The translations under genes were made by a program, and so were the position numbers. From Mycobacteroides abscessus ATCC 19977 (GTDB lineage: Bacteria; Actinomycetota; Actinomycetes; Mycobacteriales; Mycobacteriaceae), in contig NC_010397.1 in the NCBI RefSeq assembly GCF_000069185.1, positions 2,108,001 through 2,172,000 on the forward strand: a DNA stretch of 64,000 nt. The letters are read 5' to 3'. The notes beneath the pieces were generated by a model. It did no database searches. It was not told the origin of the DNA and worked only from the letters and a program-made list of their open reading frames with translations. Positions 37,482 through 48,378 of this stretch are shown here, in pieces (position 1 is the stretch's first letter; each line of letters begins with the position of its first letter).

Positions 37482-37889
37482 ATGGCGTTGCAGGTCCTCG
37501 TCTACAGCGATGACATCACGGTCCGGCGCAAGGTAATTCAGGGAATCGGTGCCCGGCCGGATTCCGCACTGCCGCCGCTGGAGTTCGTCGAGGTCGCCAC
37601 CGGCCCCATGGTCATCGAGCGACTTGCCGCGCCGGGCTCACTGCCCGGCATCGATCTGGCCATCCTGGACGGCGAAGCGACGCCGTTCGGCGGGATGGGT
37701 GTGGCCAAGCAGGTCAAGGACGAGGTTGATGCGCCGCCTCCGATTGTGATTCTCACCGGACGGCCGCAGGACAACTGGCTGGCGAGCTGGTCCCGCGCCG
37801 AGGCCGTGGTGCCCAGGCCCATCGACCCCATGCGGTTGACGGCTACGGTGATCGATCTGCTGGGTTCGGCAGCCGCATCCCGCCGCTGA
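37482..37889 (+). CDS. Receiver-domain-like protein preceding nuo (Rv3143-like)
   Basis: A 135-aa stand-alone response-regulator receiver fold without output domain, matching in type and position Rv3143, which precedes nuo in M. tuberculosis. Acidic pocket residues are Asp10/Asp11 (VLVYSDD) and the candidate phospho-acceptor Asp63 (AILDGE); VILTG supplies the switch Thr. The usual Lys before a Pro near the C-terminus is Arg here (VVPRPIDP), so phosphorylation may be altered or absent. 208 bases separate it from nuoA. No cognate kinase is nearby. Confidence 0.85.
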   Translation: MALQVLVYSDDITVRRKVIQGIGARPDSALPPLEFVEVATGPMVIERLAAPGSLPGIDLAILDGEATPFGGMGVAKQVKDEVDAPPPIVILTGRPQDNWLASWSRAEAVVPRPIDPMRLTATVIDLLGSAAASRR

Positions 37890-38097
37890 CTGGGTCCGCC
37901 TTCGGGTGGTTCGCATCCGGTACTTAATTGCGCAAAACACCGTCAAACGGTGGCATGGATCCGGCGCCAACCGATAGTGTGTTTGTTAGGTCACATCTGT
38001 ACTGGTCGGCAGCCCTCGACCACAAACAGCACTGACACGGCAATGTTGCCGATCCAGCACAGGGACCCGATGGCTCTATTCGGGAGGCTGGTCTGCG

Positions 38098-38484
38098 ATG
38101 GACGCATACGTACCGATCTTGGTACTCGGCGCCATTGCGGTGGTCTTTGCCGTTTTCTCCGTTGGGGTTTCGTCGTTTGTGGGTCCACGCCGGTACAACC
38201 GGGCCAAACTTGAGGCGTACGAGTGCGGCATCGAGGCCACCCAGCATTCGATGGGGCGCGATCATCACGGTGCCGCGGCCGGGGGTCATCGGGTGCCCGT
38301 GAAGTACTACCTCACCGCGATGTTGTTCATCATCTTCGATATCGAAATCGTCTTTCTGTATCCGTGGGCCGTGCACTTTGACGCCCTCGGTGTATTCGGA
38401 CTGCTCGCAATGGCCTTGTTCATCGTCAACGTGTCGGTGGCGTACGCGTATGAATGGAGGCGCGGTGGCCTGAGCTGGGATTAG
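38098..38484 (+). CDS. nuoA: NADH-quinone oxidoreductase subunit A
   Basis: A 128-aa membrane subunit of complex I with three hydrophobic helices. Family signatures are [12 protein letters not shown], with the conserved Cys in the loop facing the quinone site, and [27 protein letters not shown] lies about 10 bases before the ATG. The 208-base region before it contains no other gene and probably holds the nuo promoter, but I see no element I can name with confidence. First gene of an uninterrupted nuoA-N operon. Confidence 0.97.
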   Translation: MDAYVPILVLGAIAVVFAVFSVGVSSFVGPRRYNRAKLEAYECGIEATQHSMGRDHHGAAAGGHRVPVKYYLTAMLFIIFDIEIVFLYPWAVHFDALGVFGLLAMALFIVNVSVAYAYEWRRGGLSWD

Positions 38485-38554
38485 CCCCGTGCGATTGATG
38501 GGGCAGCTGGAAGTCCTTGCAACATCACGAATAAGCACGCTTGTCGGGAGAGCC

Positions 38555-39109
38555 ATGGGTCTTGAGGAAAAACTGCCGAGCGGATTTCTGCTGAGTACCG
38601 TCGAGACACTGGCGGGGTATGTGCGCAAAGGCTCGCTGTGGCCCGCCACCTTTGGTCTGGCCTGTTGCGCCATCGAGATGATGTCCACGGCGGGCCCCCG
38701 ATTCGATATCGCTCGCTTTGGCATGGAACGCTTTTCGGCCACACCGCGCCAGGCGGACCTGATGATCGTGGCAGGCAGGGTGAGCCAGAAGATGGCCCCG
38801 GTGCTGCGCCAGATCTACGACCAGATGGCCGAGCCCAAGTGGGTGTTGGCCATGGGGGTTTGCGCCTCCTCGGGTGGCATGTTCAATAACTACGCCATCG
38901 TCCAGGGCGTCGATCACGTTGTGCCCGTGGATATCTATCTTCCTGGCTGTCCGCCGCGGCCGGAAATGTTGCTACACGCGATCTTGAAACTGCATGAAAA
39001 GATCGCGCACATGCCGCTCGGGGCCAATCGCGAGGAAGTCATCCGGGAGACCGAAGCCGCCGCATTGGCCGCGACGCCCACCATCGAGATGAAGGGACTG
39101 CTGCGGTGA
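38555..39109 (+). CDS. nuoB: NADH-quinone oxidoreductase subunit B
   Basis: A 184-aa peripheral-arm subunit carrying cluster N2, the last iron-sulfur centre before quinone. Ligands are the adjacent Cys pair in [12 protein letters not shown] plus Cys in MGVCASSGG and in [10 protein letters not shown]. Start ATG 38555 ([10 protein letters not shown]) gives the usual mycobacterial length and has GGGAGAG upstream; the in-frame ATGs at 38489 and 38498 would add about 20 residues not found in relatives. Overlaps nuoC by 4 bases. Confidence 0.97.
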   Translation: MGLEEKLPSGFLLSTVETLAGYVRKGSLWPATFGLACCAIEMMSTAGPRFDIARFGMERFSATPRQADLMIVAGRVSQKMAPVLRQIYDQMAEPKWVLAMGVCASSGGMFNNYAIVQGVDHVVPVDIYLPGCPPRPEMLLHAILKLHEKIAHMPLGANREEVIRETEAAALAATPTIEMKGLLR

Positions 39110-39792
39110 CCGGCGGCGAGCAGAAACCGAATGAAATAATCGGGGTGCGGCGCGGGCTCTTTGGGGTGCGGGGGAGCGGCGACACATCCGGCTACGGCGG
39201 TCTAGTCCAACCGATTTCCTTGCCGGTTAGCTCGAACCGTCCGTACGGCGGGTACTTCGACCAGGTGGTCGACAGGCTGGAATCGGTTCTCGCAGAGCAG
39301 GAGAACGTTACCTACGCGGATGCTGTCGAAGGTGTGGTCGTGTATCGCGATCAACTGACCATTCACGTGAAAGCCGAGCATCTGGTTCAGGTCGCCCAAT
39401 CGCTGCGCGATGATCCGCAACTGCGCTTCGAGCTCAGTCTCGGTGTGAGCGGGGTGCACTATCCCGATGACTCTGCGCGGGAATTGCATGCCGTTTACCC
39501 GCTCATGTCCATCACCTGGAATCGCCGGATCATGCTGGAAGTAGCTGTACCGGAAAGCGATCCGCACATCCCTTCGCTCAATGCCGTCTACCCGACCACG
39601 GATTGGCATGAACGCGAAACCTACGACTTCTTCGGAATCATCTTTGATGATCATCCCGCACTGACGCGCATACAGATGCCCGACGACTGGGACGGGCACC
39701 CGCAGCGCAAGGACTACCCGCTGGGTGGTGTGCCGGTCGAGTATCACGGAGCAACCATTGCACCGCCCGATCAGCGGAGGTCTTACAACTAA
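39106..39792 (+). CDS. nuoC: NADH-quinone oxidoreductase subunit C
   Basis: A 228-aa subunit of the Q-module. The 30-kDa-subunit signature is [18 protein letters not shown], followed by [17 protein letters not shown]. The first about 60 residues, Gly-rich with [20 protein letters not shown], are the actinobacterial N-terminal extension. GTG 39106 overlaps the nuoB stop, and the TAA shares one base with the nuoD ATG. NuoC is separate here, not fused to NuoD as in E. coli. Confidence 0.96.
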   Translation: MTGGEQKPNEIIGVRRGLFGVRGSGDTSGYGGLVQPISLPVSSNRPYGGYFDQVVDRLESVLAEQENVTYADAVEGVVVYRDQLTIHVKAEHLVQVAQSLRDDPQLRFELSLGVSGVHYPDDSARELHAVYPLMSITWNRRIMLEVAVPESDPHIPSLNAVYPTTDWHERETYDFFGIIFDDHPALTRIQMPDDWDGHPQRKDYPLGGVPVEYHGATIAPPDQRRSYN

Positions 39793-41090
39793 TGACAGCA
39801 CAGCCCGAAATCCATCTCATGGCGGGTGGCCAGGACTGGGATGAGATTGTCACCGCCGCAGGGCAAGCCACCGACGAACGGATCGTCGTCAACATGGGTC
39901 CGCAGCATCCATCCACGCACGGTGTGCTGCGTTTGATCCTGGAGATCGAGGGCGAGACGGTGACCGATGTGCGCTGCGGTATCGGCTATCTGCATACGGG
40001 CATCGAAAAAAACCTGGAATACCGCACCTGGACACAGGGCGTCACCTTTGTCACCCGGATGGACTACCTGTCCCCCTTCTTCAACGAGACTGCCTATTGC
40101 TTGGGCGTAGAGCAGCTATTGGGTATTGCGGACGAAATTCCCGAACGTGCCAATGTGATTCGCGTGCTGATGATGGAGTTGAACCGCATCTCCTCGCACC
40201 TGGTCGCGCTGGCCACCGGGGGCATGGAGCTCGGCGCGATGACTGCCATGTTCCTCGGTTTCCGCGAACGCGAAATGATCCTGAAGGTCTTTGAGGCGAT
40301 CACCGGCCTGCGTATGAATCACGCCTATGTGCGGCCCGGTGGCCTCGCGCAAGATTTGCCCGACGGCGCCGAGCAAGAGGTCCGGGACCTGCTCGAGATC
40401 TTGCCCGGCAGGTTGCGCGACATGGAAAACCTGTTGAACGAGAACTACATCTGGAAGGCCCGCACCCAGGGCGTTGGGTACCTGGACCTCACCGGGTGTA
40501 TGGCCTTGGGTATAACCGGTCCGGTGCTGCGTGCCACCGGGTTGGCGCACGACCTACGGCGCGCCCAGCCGTATTGCGGCTACGAGAACTACGATTTCGA
40601 CGTCGTTACCCACCAGGATTGCGATTCCTATGGCCGGTATCTCATCCGGGTCAAAGAGATGCACGAATCCATCAAGATCGCTCAGCAATGTGTGGATAGG
40701 CTGCGCCCCGGGCCGGTCATGGTGGATGACAAGAAGATCGCCTGGCCAGCCGATCTGGCGTCTGGTCCCGACGGCCTGGGTAATTCACCCAAACACATCG
40801 CCAAGATCATGGGCACCTCGATGGAGGGACTGATACACCATTTCAAACTGGTGACGGAGGGGGTGCGGGTGCCCGCCGGACAGGTATACGTGGCGATCGA
40901 ATCGCCGCGTGGAGAGCTGGGCGTGCACATGGTCAGTGACGGCGGAACCCGGCCCTACCGGGTTCATTTCAGGGACCCCTCGTTCACGAACCTGCAGTCC
41001 GTTGCCGCCATGTGTGAGGGCGCGATGGTGGCCGACTTGATCGCCGCGGTGGCGAGCATTGATCCGGTGATGGGGGGAGTGGACAGGTGA
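39792..41090 (+). CDS. nuoD: NADH-quinone oxidoreductase subunit D
   Basis: A 432-aa 49-kDa-type subunit that forms the quinone-binding pocket with NuoB. Signatures include [34 protein letters not shown] and the C-terminal [17 protein letters not shown]. The His in QHPSTHG and Tyr in the TRMDYLSP block are the known quinone contacts. Its ATG begins on the last base of the nuoC stop and its TGA overlaps the nuoE GTG. Confidence 0.97.
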   Translation: MTAQPEIHLMAGGQDWDEIVTAAGQATDERIVVNMGPQHPSTHGVLRLILEIEGETVTDVRCGIGYLHTGIEKNLEYRTWTQGVTFVTRMDYLSPFFNETAYCLGVEQLLGIADEIPERANVIRVLMMELNRISSHLVALATGGMELGAMTAMFLGFREREMILKVFEAITGLRMNHAYVRPGGLAQDLPDGAEQEVRDLLEILPGRLRDMENLLNENYIWKARTQGVGYLDLTGCMALGITGPVLRATGLAHDLRRAQPYCGYENYDFDVVTHQDCDSYGRYLIRVKEMHESIKIAQQCVDRLRPGPVMVDDKKIAWPADLASGPDGLGNSPKHIAKIMGTSMEGLIHHFKLVTEGVRVPAGQVYVAIESPRGELGVHMVSDGGTRPYRVHFRDPSFTNLQSVAAMCEGAMVADLIAAVASIDPVMGGVDR

Positions 41091-41830
41091 CCGAGGTATT
41101 TGTCGAACTGGGTAGCCGTCCGTCAGAGGACGAAGGTCGATTCGCTGGGCGTAAACACTATCCGGCGGAGGTGGTTTCACGGCTGGCCATCGACGCCAAG
41201 GAGATCCTCGATCGCTATCCAAGCCGTCGGTCGGCATTGCTGCCGCTGCTGCATCTGGTCCAGTCCGAAGACGGATACGTGACCACGGCAGGCATCGAAT
41301 TCTGTGCCCGACAAGTGGAATTGACATCCGCCGAGGTGACCGCAGTGGCGAGTTTCTATTCGATGTACCGGCGCGAACCCACCGGTGACTACCTCGTGGG
41401 TGTCTGTACCAATACGTTGTGCGCGGTGCTCGGCGGCGACGCTATTCTGGCGCGATTGGCCGGGGAACTCGGTGTGCGTCCGGGCGGCACCACCGAGGAC
41501 GGCAAGGTCACCCTCGAACACATCGAGTGTAACGCCGGCTGTGACTACGCGCCGGTCCTGATGGTCAATTGGGAGTTCTTCGATAACCAAACCCCGGATG
41601 GGGCAGCGGCTCTGGTCCAAGGGCTGCGGCGTGGTCATGTTCCCGCGCCCAGACGAGGCGCGCCACCGTGCACATTCAAGGAGACGGCCCGGATCTTGGC
41701 GGGGTTCGCCGATGAGCGGCCGGAAGCGGTCGCCGCAGCACAGCCGGGGGACTCGACACTTGCGGGACTGCGGTTGGCCCAGGACGTACAGCGGAACGTT
41801 CAGTACAAGGCAGACGGGATGAGGCCATGA
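41087..41830 (+). CDS. nuoE: NADH-quinone oxidoreductase subunit E
   Basis: A 247-aa N-module subunit with a thioredoxin-like domain holding the [2Fe-2S] cluster N1a. Ligands are CTNTLC (C-x4-C) and ECNAGC (C-x3-C), both complete. A C-terminal extension of about 60 residues after the fold (from about 185, [15 protein letters not shown]) is longer than in E. coli NuoE (about 166 aa) and resembles mycobacterial forms. Overlaps both neighbours by 4 bases. Confidence 0.96.
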   Translation: MTEVFVELGSRPSEDEGRFAGRKHYPAEVVSRLAIDAKEILDRYPSRRSALLPLLHLVQSEDGYVTTAGIEFCARQVELTSAEVTAVASFYSMYRREPTGDYLVGVCTNTLCAVLGGDAILARLAGELGVRPGGTTEDGKVTLEHIECNAGCDYAPVLMVNWEFFDNQTPDGAAALVQGLRRGHVPAPRRGAPPCTFKETARILAGFADERPEAVAAAQPGDSTLAGLRLAQDVQRNVQYKADGMRP

Positions 41831-43131
41831 CTTCGTCGATTCTCTCTCCGGTCCTGTCGGAGCATTGGGACGAGCCTGATGCCTGGACCTTGGATGGGTA
41901 TCTGCGTCATGGCGGATACCGCGGCCTGCGCACCGCGCTGGGGATGGATCCCGATGCGGTGATTGCGCTGGTGAAAGAGGCGGGACTGCGCGGGCGTGGT
42001 GGGGCAGGATTCCCGACGGGCGCCAAATGGTCATTCATCCCGCAGGGAGACGGTAAGCCGCACTATCTGGTGGTTAATGCCGACGAATCCGAACCCGGCA
42101 CCTGCAAAGACATTCCGCTGATGCTCGCGACACCGCACACACTGATCGAGGGAATCGTGATCGCCGCCTTTGCGATTCGTGCTTCACAGGCCTTCATCTA
42201 CGTGCGCGGCGAGGTCATCTCCGTGATCAGGCGGTTGCATGCAGCGGTGGCACAGGCCTACAAGGCCGGATATCTGGGCCGCAATATCCTCGACAGCGGT
42301 TTTGATCTGGAGCTGGTGGTGCACGCCGGTGCCGGTGCGTACATCTGCGGGGAAGAGACCGCGCTATTGGATTCGTTGGAGGGGCGGCGCGGACAGCCTC
42401 GGCTGCGACCCCCATTCCCGGCCGTTGCCGGCCTGTACGCCAGCCCGACCGTGGTCAACAACGTCGAATCCATCGCGAGTGTGCCGGTGATCTTGCGCCG
42501 CGGCGCCGAATGGTTCCGCACGATGGGAACGGAAAAGTCGCCGGGATTCACGCTTTACTCGTTGTCCGGGCATGTGCGTACGCCCGGACAGTACGAGGCG
42601 CCGTTGGGCGTGACGCTGCGACAGCTGCTGGAGCTGGCAGGCGGTGTGCGCGACGGGCGCGCGCTGAAGTTCTGGACTCCCGGTGGCTCCTCGACACCAC
42701 TGTTCACCGCGGAGCAGCTTGATGTACCGCTCGACTACGAGGGTGTCAGTGCTGCCGGATCTATGCTGGGCACCAAGGCATTACAGATATTCGACGACAC
42801 CACGTGTGTTGTGCGCGCGGTACTGCGATGGACCGAGTTCTACGCGCACGAATCCTGCGGCAAGTGCACTCCCTGTCGTGAGGGCACCTACTGGCTGGTG
42901 CGTATTCTCCAGCGACTTGAGTCCGGCGAAGGTAAAGCCGAAGACCTGGACAAACTTCTCGATATCTCGGACATCGTGCTGGGCAAGTCCTTCTGTGCGC
43001 TCGGCGACGGCGCAGCGAGCCCGATCATGTCCTCCCTGAAATACTTCCGCACCGAATACGAGGCCCACCTGGACAACGGGTGCCCCTTTGATCCGGCGGC
43101 CAGCACCGTATTCGGGGAGGTGTCCGCATGA
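41827..43131 (+). CDS. nuoF: NADH-quinone oxidoreductase subunit F
   Basis: A 434-aa subunit where NADH is oxidised. NADH/FMN-binding glycine motifs are [16 protein letters not shown] and [15 protein letters not shown]. The [4Fe-4S] cluster N3 is held by [12 protein letters not shown] plus the downstream Cys in [12 protein letters not shown] 41827 overlaps the nuoE stop, and the nuoG ATG overlaps its own stop. Confidence 0.97.
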   Translation: MTSSILSPVLSEHWDEPDAWTLDGYLRHGGYRGLRTALGMDPDAVIALVKEAGLRGRGGAGFPTGAKWSFIPQGDGKPHYLVVNADESEPGTCKDIPLMLATPHTLIEGIVIAAFAIRASQAFIYVRGEVISVIRRLHAAVAQAYKAGYLGRNILDSGFDLELVVHAGAGAYICGEETALLDSLEGRRGQPRLRPPFPAVAGLYASPTVVNNVESIASVPVILRRGAEWFRTMGTEKSPGFTLYSLSGHVRTPGQYEAPLGVTLRQLLELAGGVRDGRALKFWTPGGSSTPLFTAEQLDVPLDYEGVSAAGSMLGTKALQIFDDTTCVVRAVLRWTEFYAHESCGKCTPCREGTYWLVRILQRLESGEGKAEDLDKLLDISDIVLGKSFCALGDGAASPIMSSLKYFRTEYEAHLDNGCPFDPAASTVFGEVSA

Positions 43132-45506
43132 CCGCGGTACAGCCAGACACCGATCTGGTCACCGTCAACATCGACGGAACCGATATCTCGGTTCCCAAGG
43201 GCACCCTGGTCATCCGTGCCGCCGAACTCATCGGTGTGCAGATTCCCAGGTTCTGCGATCACCCGTTGCTCGATCCCGTCGGCGCGTGCCGTCAATGCCT
43301 CGTGGAGGTGGAGGGGCAGCGTAAGCCGTTGGCGGCATGTACCACCACCGTCGCCGACGAGATGGTGGTGCGCACACAGATCACCTCTGCGGCCGCGCAG
43401 CGGGCGCAGAGCGGCGTGATGGAATTGCTGCTGATCAATCACCCTTTGGATTGTCCTGTTTGCGACAAGGGCGGAGAGTGCCCGCTGCAGAACCAGGCGA
43501 TGTCCACCGGTCGCGCTGAAACCCGGTTCACCGAGGCCAAACGCACTTTCCCTAAGCCGATTCCGCTGTCCACCGAGGTGCTGCTGGACAGGGAGCGATG
43601 TGTGCTGTGCGCGCGCTGCACCCGGTTTTCCCAACAAGTCGCCGGTGATCCGTTCATCGAGCTGCTGGAACGTGGTGCGCTGCAACAGGTTGGCATCGCC
43701 AGCGATGAGCCCTTCCAGTCGTACTTCTCCGGCAATACCGTGCAGATCTGCCCCGTAGGTGCGCTTACCGGCGCTGCGTACAGATTTCGGGCCCGCCCGT
43801 TTGATTTGGTTTCCACGCCGAGCGTGTGTGAGCACTGTGCCAGCGGATGCGCACAGCGCACCGACCATCGGCGGGGCAAGGTGCTACGGCGCCTGGCCGG
43901 TGACGATCCCGAGGTCAACGAAGAATGGAACTGCGATAAGGGACGCTGGGCGTTCACCTATGCCACGGCGGGCGACCGCATCACCGAACCGATGGTCCGC
44001 GACGAGCACGGAAAGCTCGTGGCGGTGTCGTGGCCGCAGGCGCTTGACGCCGCGGCGCGGGGCTTGGCGCATGCGGGAGCCAACACCGGGGTGCTTGCCG
44101 GCGGACGGCTGACGGTCGAAGATGCCTACGCCTACGTCAAGTTCGCACGCATGGTGTTGGGCACCAACAACATCGACTTCCGGGCTCGCGCGCACAGCAT
44201 GGAAGAGGCGGCCTTCCTCGGTTCGGTGGTCGCCGGTCGAGGGATGTCCCAGACCTATGCGGCGTTGGAGTCGGCGCCGGCGGTCTTGCTGGCGGGATTC
44301 GAGCCGGAGGAGGAATCGCCCGTCGTCTTCCTGCGGCTGCGTAAGGGAGTGCGCAAGCGGGGGCTCAAGGTGCTCACCATCGCGCCTTGGGTGAGTCGTG
44401 GATCTACCAAGCTATCTGCCGAGGTGCTTGTCGTGGCCCCCGGAACAGAGCCGGAAACCATTGCGGGTCTTGCGGGTTCTGAGCTGCTGCGGCAGCCGGG
44501 AGCGGTGATCATGGTGGGGGAGCGGCTCGCGTCGGCGCCGGGCGCGTTGTCGGCGGCAGCGCAGCTGGCCGACAAGACGGGCGCCGCCTTGGTGTGGGTT
44601 CCGCGCCGGGCGGGCGAGCGCGGGGCCTTGGAGGCCGGGGCACTGCCGCGCCTGCTGCCGGGCGCACATCCGGTAGCGGACAGCACGGCACGTCGCGCTA
44701 TCGCCGAGAAATGGGGAGTAATCGCATTGCCCGACAAGCCCGGGCTGGATGCCGCCGGCATGCTGGACCCGGGAAGCGGTCTCGATGCCTTCCTTGTCGG
44801 CGGGGTCGAACTGGCCGATCTGCCGTATCCCGCCGCTGCCATAGGCGCTCTCAAGACGGCATTCGTGGTGAGCCTGGAGATGCGCCATGGGGCCGTCACC
44901 GAACTCGCCGATGTCGTGCTCCCGATCGCGGCCGTCGCGGAGAAGTCCGGCAGTTTCCTGAACTGGGAAGGCCGGCTGCGCCCGTTCCGCACCACCCTGG
45001 AGACCAGCGATGCCTTGGACGACCTCCGGGTGCTTGCCGCGCTTTCACAGCGGATGGATCGCCCGATTGGCCTGAACCACGCGAACCAGGCGCTTGCCGA
45101 GCTCGCGGACATCGGTCCGTGGGAAGGAGCACGGGAAACGCCGGGCGCGGTGCGTGCCGCCGGCAGGCCGCAGCCCGAAGCGGGAGAGGCGGTATTGGCC
45201 TCGTGGCGGCTCCTGCTCGATATCGGCCGGCTGCAGGACGGCGAGCCGTACCTCGCCGGGACGGCACACGAGGCCCAGGTCCTGCTGTCCGAGGCGACGG
45301 CCAACGAAATCGGGGCGGCCGAAGGTGAATCGGTGACCGTACGCAGCCTGTCGGAATCGATCCGGGGCGCAATTACCCTGCCGCTGAGGATAACCGAGAT
45401 GCCGGACCGGGTGGTCTGGGTGCCCATGCGCTCGACGGGGTCGGAGCTTCATCAGCAACTTGGCCCGGCGCTCGGCCAAGTGGTGAGAATCGAGGTGGCC
45501 CCGTGA
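43128..45506 (+). CDS. nuoG: NADH-quinone oxidoreductase subunit G
   Basis: A 792-aa iron-sulfur subunit of the N-module. Cluster ligands in order: [2Fe-2S] N1b in [16 protein letters not shown] with a later CTTTV Cys; [23 protein letters not shown]; and the N7-type set CEHCASGC with a later NCDKG. N7 is found in E. coli and Thermus and absent from many other complexes. The C-terminal half is a molybdopterin-oxidoreductase-like fold without cofactor. It is tightly coupled to nuoF and nuoH by 4-base overlaps. Confidence 0.96.
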   Translation: MTAVQPDTDLVTVNIDGTDISVPKGTLVIRAAELIGVQIPRFCDHPLLDPVGACRQCLVEVEGQRKPLAACTTTVADEMVVRTQITSAAAQRAQSGVMELLLINHPLDCPVCDKGGECPLQNQAMSTGRAETRFTEAKRTFPKPIPLSTEVLLDRERCVLCARCTRFSQQVAGDPFIELLERGALQQVGIASDEPFQSYFSGNTVQICPVGALTGAAYRFRARPFDLVSTPSVCEHCASGCAQRTDHRRGKVLRRLAGDDPEVNEEWNCDKGRWAFTYATAGDRITEPMVRDEHGKLVAVSWPQALDAAARGLAHAGANTGVLAGGRLTVEDAYAYVKFARMVLGTNNIDFRARAHSMEEAAFLGSVVAGRGMSQTYAALESAPAVLLAGFEPEEESPVVFLRLRKGVRKRGLKVLTIAPWVSRGSTKLSAEVLVVAPGTEPETIAGLAGSELLRQPGAVIMVGERLASAPGALSAAAQLADKTGAALVWVPRRAGERGALEAGALPRLLPGAHPVADSTARRAIAEKWGVIALPDKPGLDAAGMLDPGSGLDAFLVGGVELADLPYPAAAIGALKTAFVVSLEMRHGAVTELADVVLPIAAVAEKSGSFLNWEGRLRPFRTTLETSDALDDLRVLAALSQRMDRPIGLNHANQALAELADIGPWEGARETPGAVRAAGRPQPEAGEAVLASWRLLLDIGRLQDGEPYLAGTAHEAQVLLSEATANEIGAAEGESVTVRSLSESIRGAITLPLRITEMPDRVVWVPMRSTGSELHQQLGPALGQVVRIEVAP

Positions 45507-46771
45507 CCGGCAGGACCGACCTTTCACAATTCGGGATCGACCCGTTATGGCTGGTCCTTGTGAAATGCGTGGCGGTATTCGCCTTTCTGGTTCTCACTGT
45601 GCTCATCGCCATCCTCGCCGAACGCCGGGTGCTGGCCTGGATGCAGCGCCGCATAGGACCCAACAGGGTGGGCCCCTTCGGTCTGTTGCAGAGCCTGGCC
45701 GACGGGGTGAAACTCGCTCTCAAAGAGGGCTTGACTCCGGCTGGCGTCGACAAACCGATTTACCTGCTGGCACCCATCATCTCCGTGGTCCCGGCGATCG
45801 TCGCGTACGCGGTCATCCCGTTCGGGCCGGTCGTCTCTGTTTTCGGGCATCGCACACCTCTGCAACTCACCGATCTACCTGTGGCGATTCTCTTCGTGCT
45901 GGCGGTGACATCGGTCGGGGTGTACGGGATCGTGTTGGGAGGCTGGGCATCCGGATCTACCTACCCGCTGCTCGGAGGGTTGCGATCTTCCGCGCAGGTG
46001 ATCTCCTACGAGATCGCGATGGGTCTGACCTTCGCGGCGGTTTTCTTGCTGGCGGGCACCATGTCGACATCGGGAATCGTGGCGGCGCAGGAGGGCCGCT
46101 GGTACCTGTTTCTGTTGCTGCCCTCGTTCTTGGTCTACGTCACCGCGATGGTGGGCGAGACGAACAGGGCGCCTTTCGACCTGCCCGAGGCCGAGGGGGA
46201 GCTGGTCGGCGGTTTCCACACCGAGTACTCCTCGCTTCGTTTCGCCATGTTCATGCTCGCCGAATACATCAACATGGCAACGGTTTCCGGGTTGGCCGCC
46301 ACCATGTTCCTGGGCGGCTGGCACGCACCCTGGCCGCTGAGCCTGATCGACGGGGCCAATACCTCGTGGTTGCCGGCGCTGTGGTTCGTGGCCAAGGTCT
46401 GGGGGTTCATGTTCCTGTTCATGTGGCTGCGCGCTACCTTGCCGCGTCTACGTTATGACCAGTTCATGCGGTTGGGCTGGGAGGTCCTGATTCCTGTCGC
46501 GCTGGTGTGGATCGTCGTCGTCGGCGTGGTGAAGGCCATGGGGCTGTACGGATATGGGAATCCTTCGATCATCCTTGGGATCACCGGGGTGGCGGTCTCG
46601 CTGGGCAGCATCGGCCTGGTCGGCGTTCTCTCCCGGCGCACACAACCGCCGAAACCCGTGCTGCCCGCACGTTTCGATCCGATGGCCGGCGGATTCCCGG
46701 TGCCGCCGCTGCCGGGACAACGCGTCGACACCGGGGCGCACCCGAGCACCAAGGAGGACGCAGATGCCTGA
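45503..46771 (+). CDS. nuoH: NADH-quinone oxidoreductase subunit H
   Basis: A 422-aa membrane subunit that lines the quinone channel, with about eight to nine helices. Signatures are [20 protein letters not shown] on the first cytoplasmic loop and [20 protein letters not shown] with the conserved acidic residues. The C-terminal about 60 residues ([16 protein letters not shown] on) form a hydrophilic Pro-rich tail typical of actinobacteria. GTG 45503 overlaps the nuoG stop by 4 bases, and nuoI starts 8 bases before its end. Confidence 0.97.
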   Translation: MTGRTDLSQFGIDPLWLVLVKCVAVFAFLVLTVLIAILAERRVLAWMQRRIGPNRVGPFGLLQSLADGVKLALKEGLTPAGVDKPIYLLAPIISVVPAIVAYAVIPFGPVVSVFGHRTPLQLTDLPVAILFVLAVTSVGVYGIVLGGWASGSTYPLLGGLRSSAQVISYEIAMGLTFAAVFLLAGTMSTSGIVAAQEGRWYLFLLLPSFLVYVTAMVGETNRAPFDLPEAEGELVGGFHTEYSSLRFAMFMLAEYINMATVSGLAATMFLGGWHAPWPLSLIDGANTSWLPALWFVAKVWGFMFLFMWLRATLPRLRYDQFMRLGWEVLIPVALVWIVVVGVVKAMGLYGYGNPSIILGITGVAVSLGSIGLVGVLSRRTQPPKPVLPARFDPMAGGFPVPPLPGQRVDTGAHPSTKEDADA

Positions 46772-47300
46772 TCTTCTGCGACGTTCGGCCGATGCCATGG
46801 CCGGGTTCTGGGTCACGTTCTCGTCCATGTTCAAGAAGCGGCTCACCGAGCAGTACCCCGAAAAGAAGCAGCCGACCGCACCCCGATATCACGGGCGGCA
46901 CCAGCTCAATCGCTATGCCGACGGCCTGGAGAAATGCATCGGTTGCGAGTTGTGCGCTTGGGCTTGTCCGGCCGACGCGATATTCGTCGAGGGCGCAGAC
47001 AATTCCGAAGAGGAGCGGTTCTCACCGGGGGAACGGTACGGCCGGGTTTACCAGATCAACTATCTGCGGTGCATCGGTTGTGGACTGTGTATTGAGGCGT
47101 GTCCCACGCGGGCGCTGACCATGACCAACGACTACGAGATGGCCGACGACAACCGGGCCGATCTCATCTACGGCAAGGACAAGCTGCTCGCGCCGCTGCA
47201 GCCGGGCATGACGGCGCCACCGCACGCGATGTACCCCGGGGCCACGGACACCGACTATTACCTGGGTAACCTCCCGAAGGCCGGGGAGGAAGTCAGGTGA
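46764..47300 (+). CDS. nuoI: NADH-quinone oxidoreductase subunit I
   Basis: A 178-aa ferredoxin-type subunit with two [4Fe-4S] clusters, N6a and N6b. Both motifs are complete: [12 protein letters not shown] and [12 protein letters not shown]. Start ATG 46764 has AAGGAGG (46751-46757) upstream and lies inside the nuoH 3' end; longer in-frame versions run into nuoH. C-terminal residues 120-178 carry no further cysteines. Confidence 0.97.
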   Translation: MPDLLRRSADAMAGFWVTFSSMFKKRLTEQYPEKKQPTAPRYHGRHQLNRYADGLEKCIGCELCAWACPADAIFVEGADNSEEERFSPGERYGRVYQINYLRCIGCGLCIEACPTRALTMTNDYEMADDNRADLIYGKDKLLAPLQPGMTAPPHAMYPGATDTDYYLGNLPKAGEEVR

Positions 47301-48076
47301 GTCTTGGTTTTTGGGCCAGCCACGCGACAGTGCTTGCGGCCGAGGGGCTATCGCGCACCCCGACATGGGAAGGGGTGACGTTTTGGGTGCTCGGCGCCAT
47401 CGCGGTGCTCGGTGCGCTCGGTGTGATCGCCGCACCGAAGGCCGTGTATTCGGCCATCTTTCTGGCCATGACCATGGTCATCCTGGCGGTGTTCTTCGTG
47501 GCGCAGGGAGCGCTGTTTCTGGGCGTTGCTCAGGTGGTGGTGTACACCGGCGCGGTCATGATGCTGTTCCTTTTTGTTCTGATGTTCGTGGGCGTGGATT
47601 CCTCGGATTCTCTGGTGGAGACTCTCCCGGGGCAGCGGGTAGGCGCTGTCGCGGCAGGCCTGGGATTCGGGATACTCGCCATCGCGAGTATCGGAAATGC
47701 CTCTACCACAGTCTTTGTGGGTCTTGGCCAGGCCAATAGCCGCGGCAATGTCGAAGGTCTGGCCGAACGCATCTTCATCGACTATCTGTGGGCCTTCGAA
47801 CTGACCGGTGCGCTGCTGATCACCGCGACGATCGGGGCGATGGTCCTGGCACACCGCGAGAAACTGGGGCAAACCGGCGGCCAGCGCGAGCTGGCCATTC
47901 GACGGTTCCAACACGGGGACCGTGCCACACCGTTGCCGAATCCCGGTGTGTATGCCCGGCATAACGCGGTCGACGTACCCGCACTGCTGCCCGACGGATC
48001 GTTCTCGGAGCTGTCTGTCAGCGCAGTACTCACACCGCGGGAGATGGAGGCAGAGGTGGGCAGGCGTGAATCCTGA
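47297..48076 (+). CDS. nuoJ: NADH-quinone oxidoreductase subunit J
   Basis: A 259-aa membrane subunit with five helices. The [20 protein letters not shown] helix and [20 protein letters not shown] (with the pi-bulge region) are characteristic. The tail after the last helix (from about 195, [18 protein letters not shown]) is long and hydrophilic, as in other mycobacterial NuoJ. GTG 47297 overlaps the nuoI stop, and nuoK starts 11 bases before its end. Confidence 0.95.
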   Translation: MSLGFWASHATVLAAEGLSRTPTWEGVTFWVLGAIAVLGALGVIAAPKAVYSAIFLAMTMVILAVFFVAQGALFLGVAQVVVYTGAVMMLFLFVLMFVGVDSSDSLVETLPGQRVGAVAAGLGFGILAIASIGNASTTVFVGLGQANSRGNVEGLAERIFIDYLWAFELTGALLITATIGAMVLAHREKLGQTGGQRELAIRRFQHGDRATPLPNPGVYARHNAVDVPALLPDGSFSELSVSAVLTPREMEAEVGRRES

Positions 48077-48365
48077 CAATTACCTTTATCTCGCGGCGCT
48101 CATCTTCACCATCGGCGCTGCCGGTGTGATGTTGCGGCGCAACGCGATTGTGGTCTTCATGAGCGTGGAGCTGATGCTCAATGCCGCCAACCTGGCATTC
48201 GTCACCTTCGCCCGGATGCACGGGAACCTCGACGGCCAAGTCATCGCGTTCTTCACCATGGTGGTTGCGGCCACGGAAGTGGTGGTGGGGCTGGGAATCA
48301 TCATGACGATCTTCCGCACCCGCAGGTCGGCCTCGGTCGACGACGCCGATGTGTTGAAATTCTAG
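48066..48365 (+). CDS. nuoK: NADH-quinone oxidoreductase subunit K
   Basis: A 99-aa membrane subunit with three helices. The two conserved buried glutamates of the proton path are seen in [11 protein letters not shown] and [15 protein letters not shown] 48066 ([12 protein letters not shown]) gives the standard length; the upstream extension lies within nuoJ. Confidence 0.96.
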   Translation: MNPDNYLYLAALIFTIGAAGVMLRRNAIVVFMSVELMLNAANLAFVTFARMHGNLDGQVIAFFTMVVAATEVVVGLGIIMTIFRTRRSASVDDADVLKF

Positions 48366-48378
48366 GAGGGGAGTACTC

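Noticed and set aside
44255..45427. 390-codon open frame antisense to nuoG
   Set aside because: Ser/Arg/Pro-rich shadow of nuoG with no recognisable domain; the sense frame is a complete complex I subunit.
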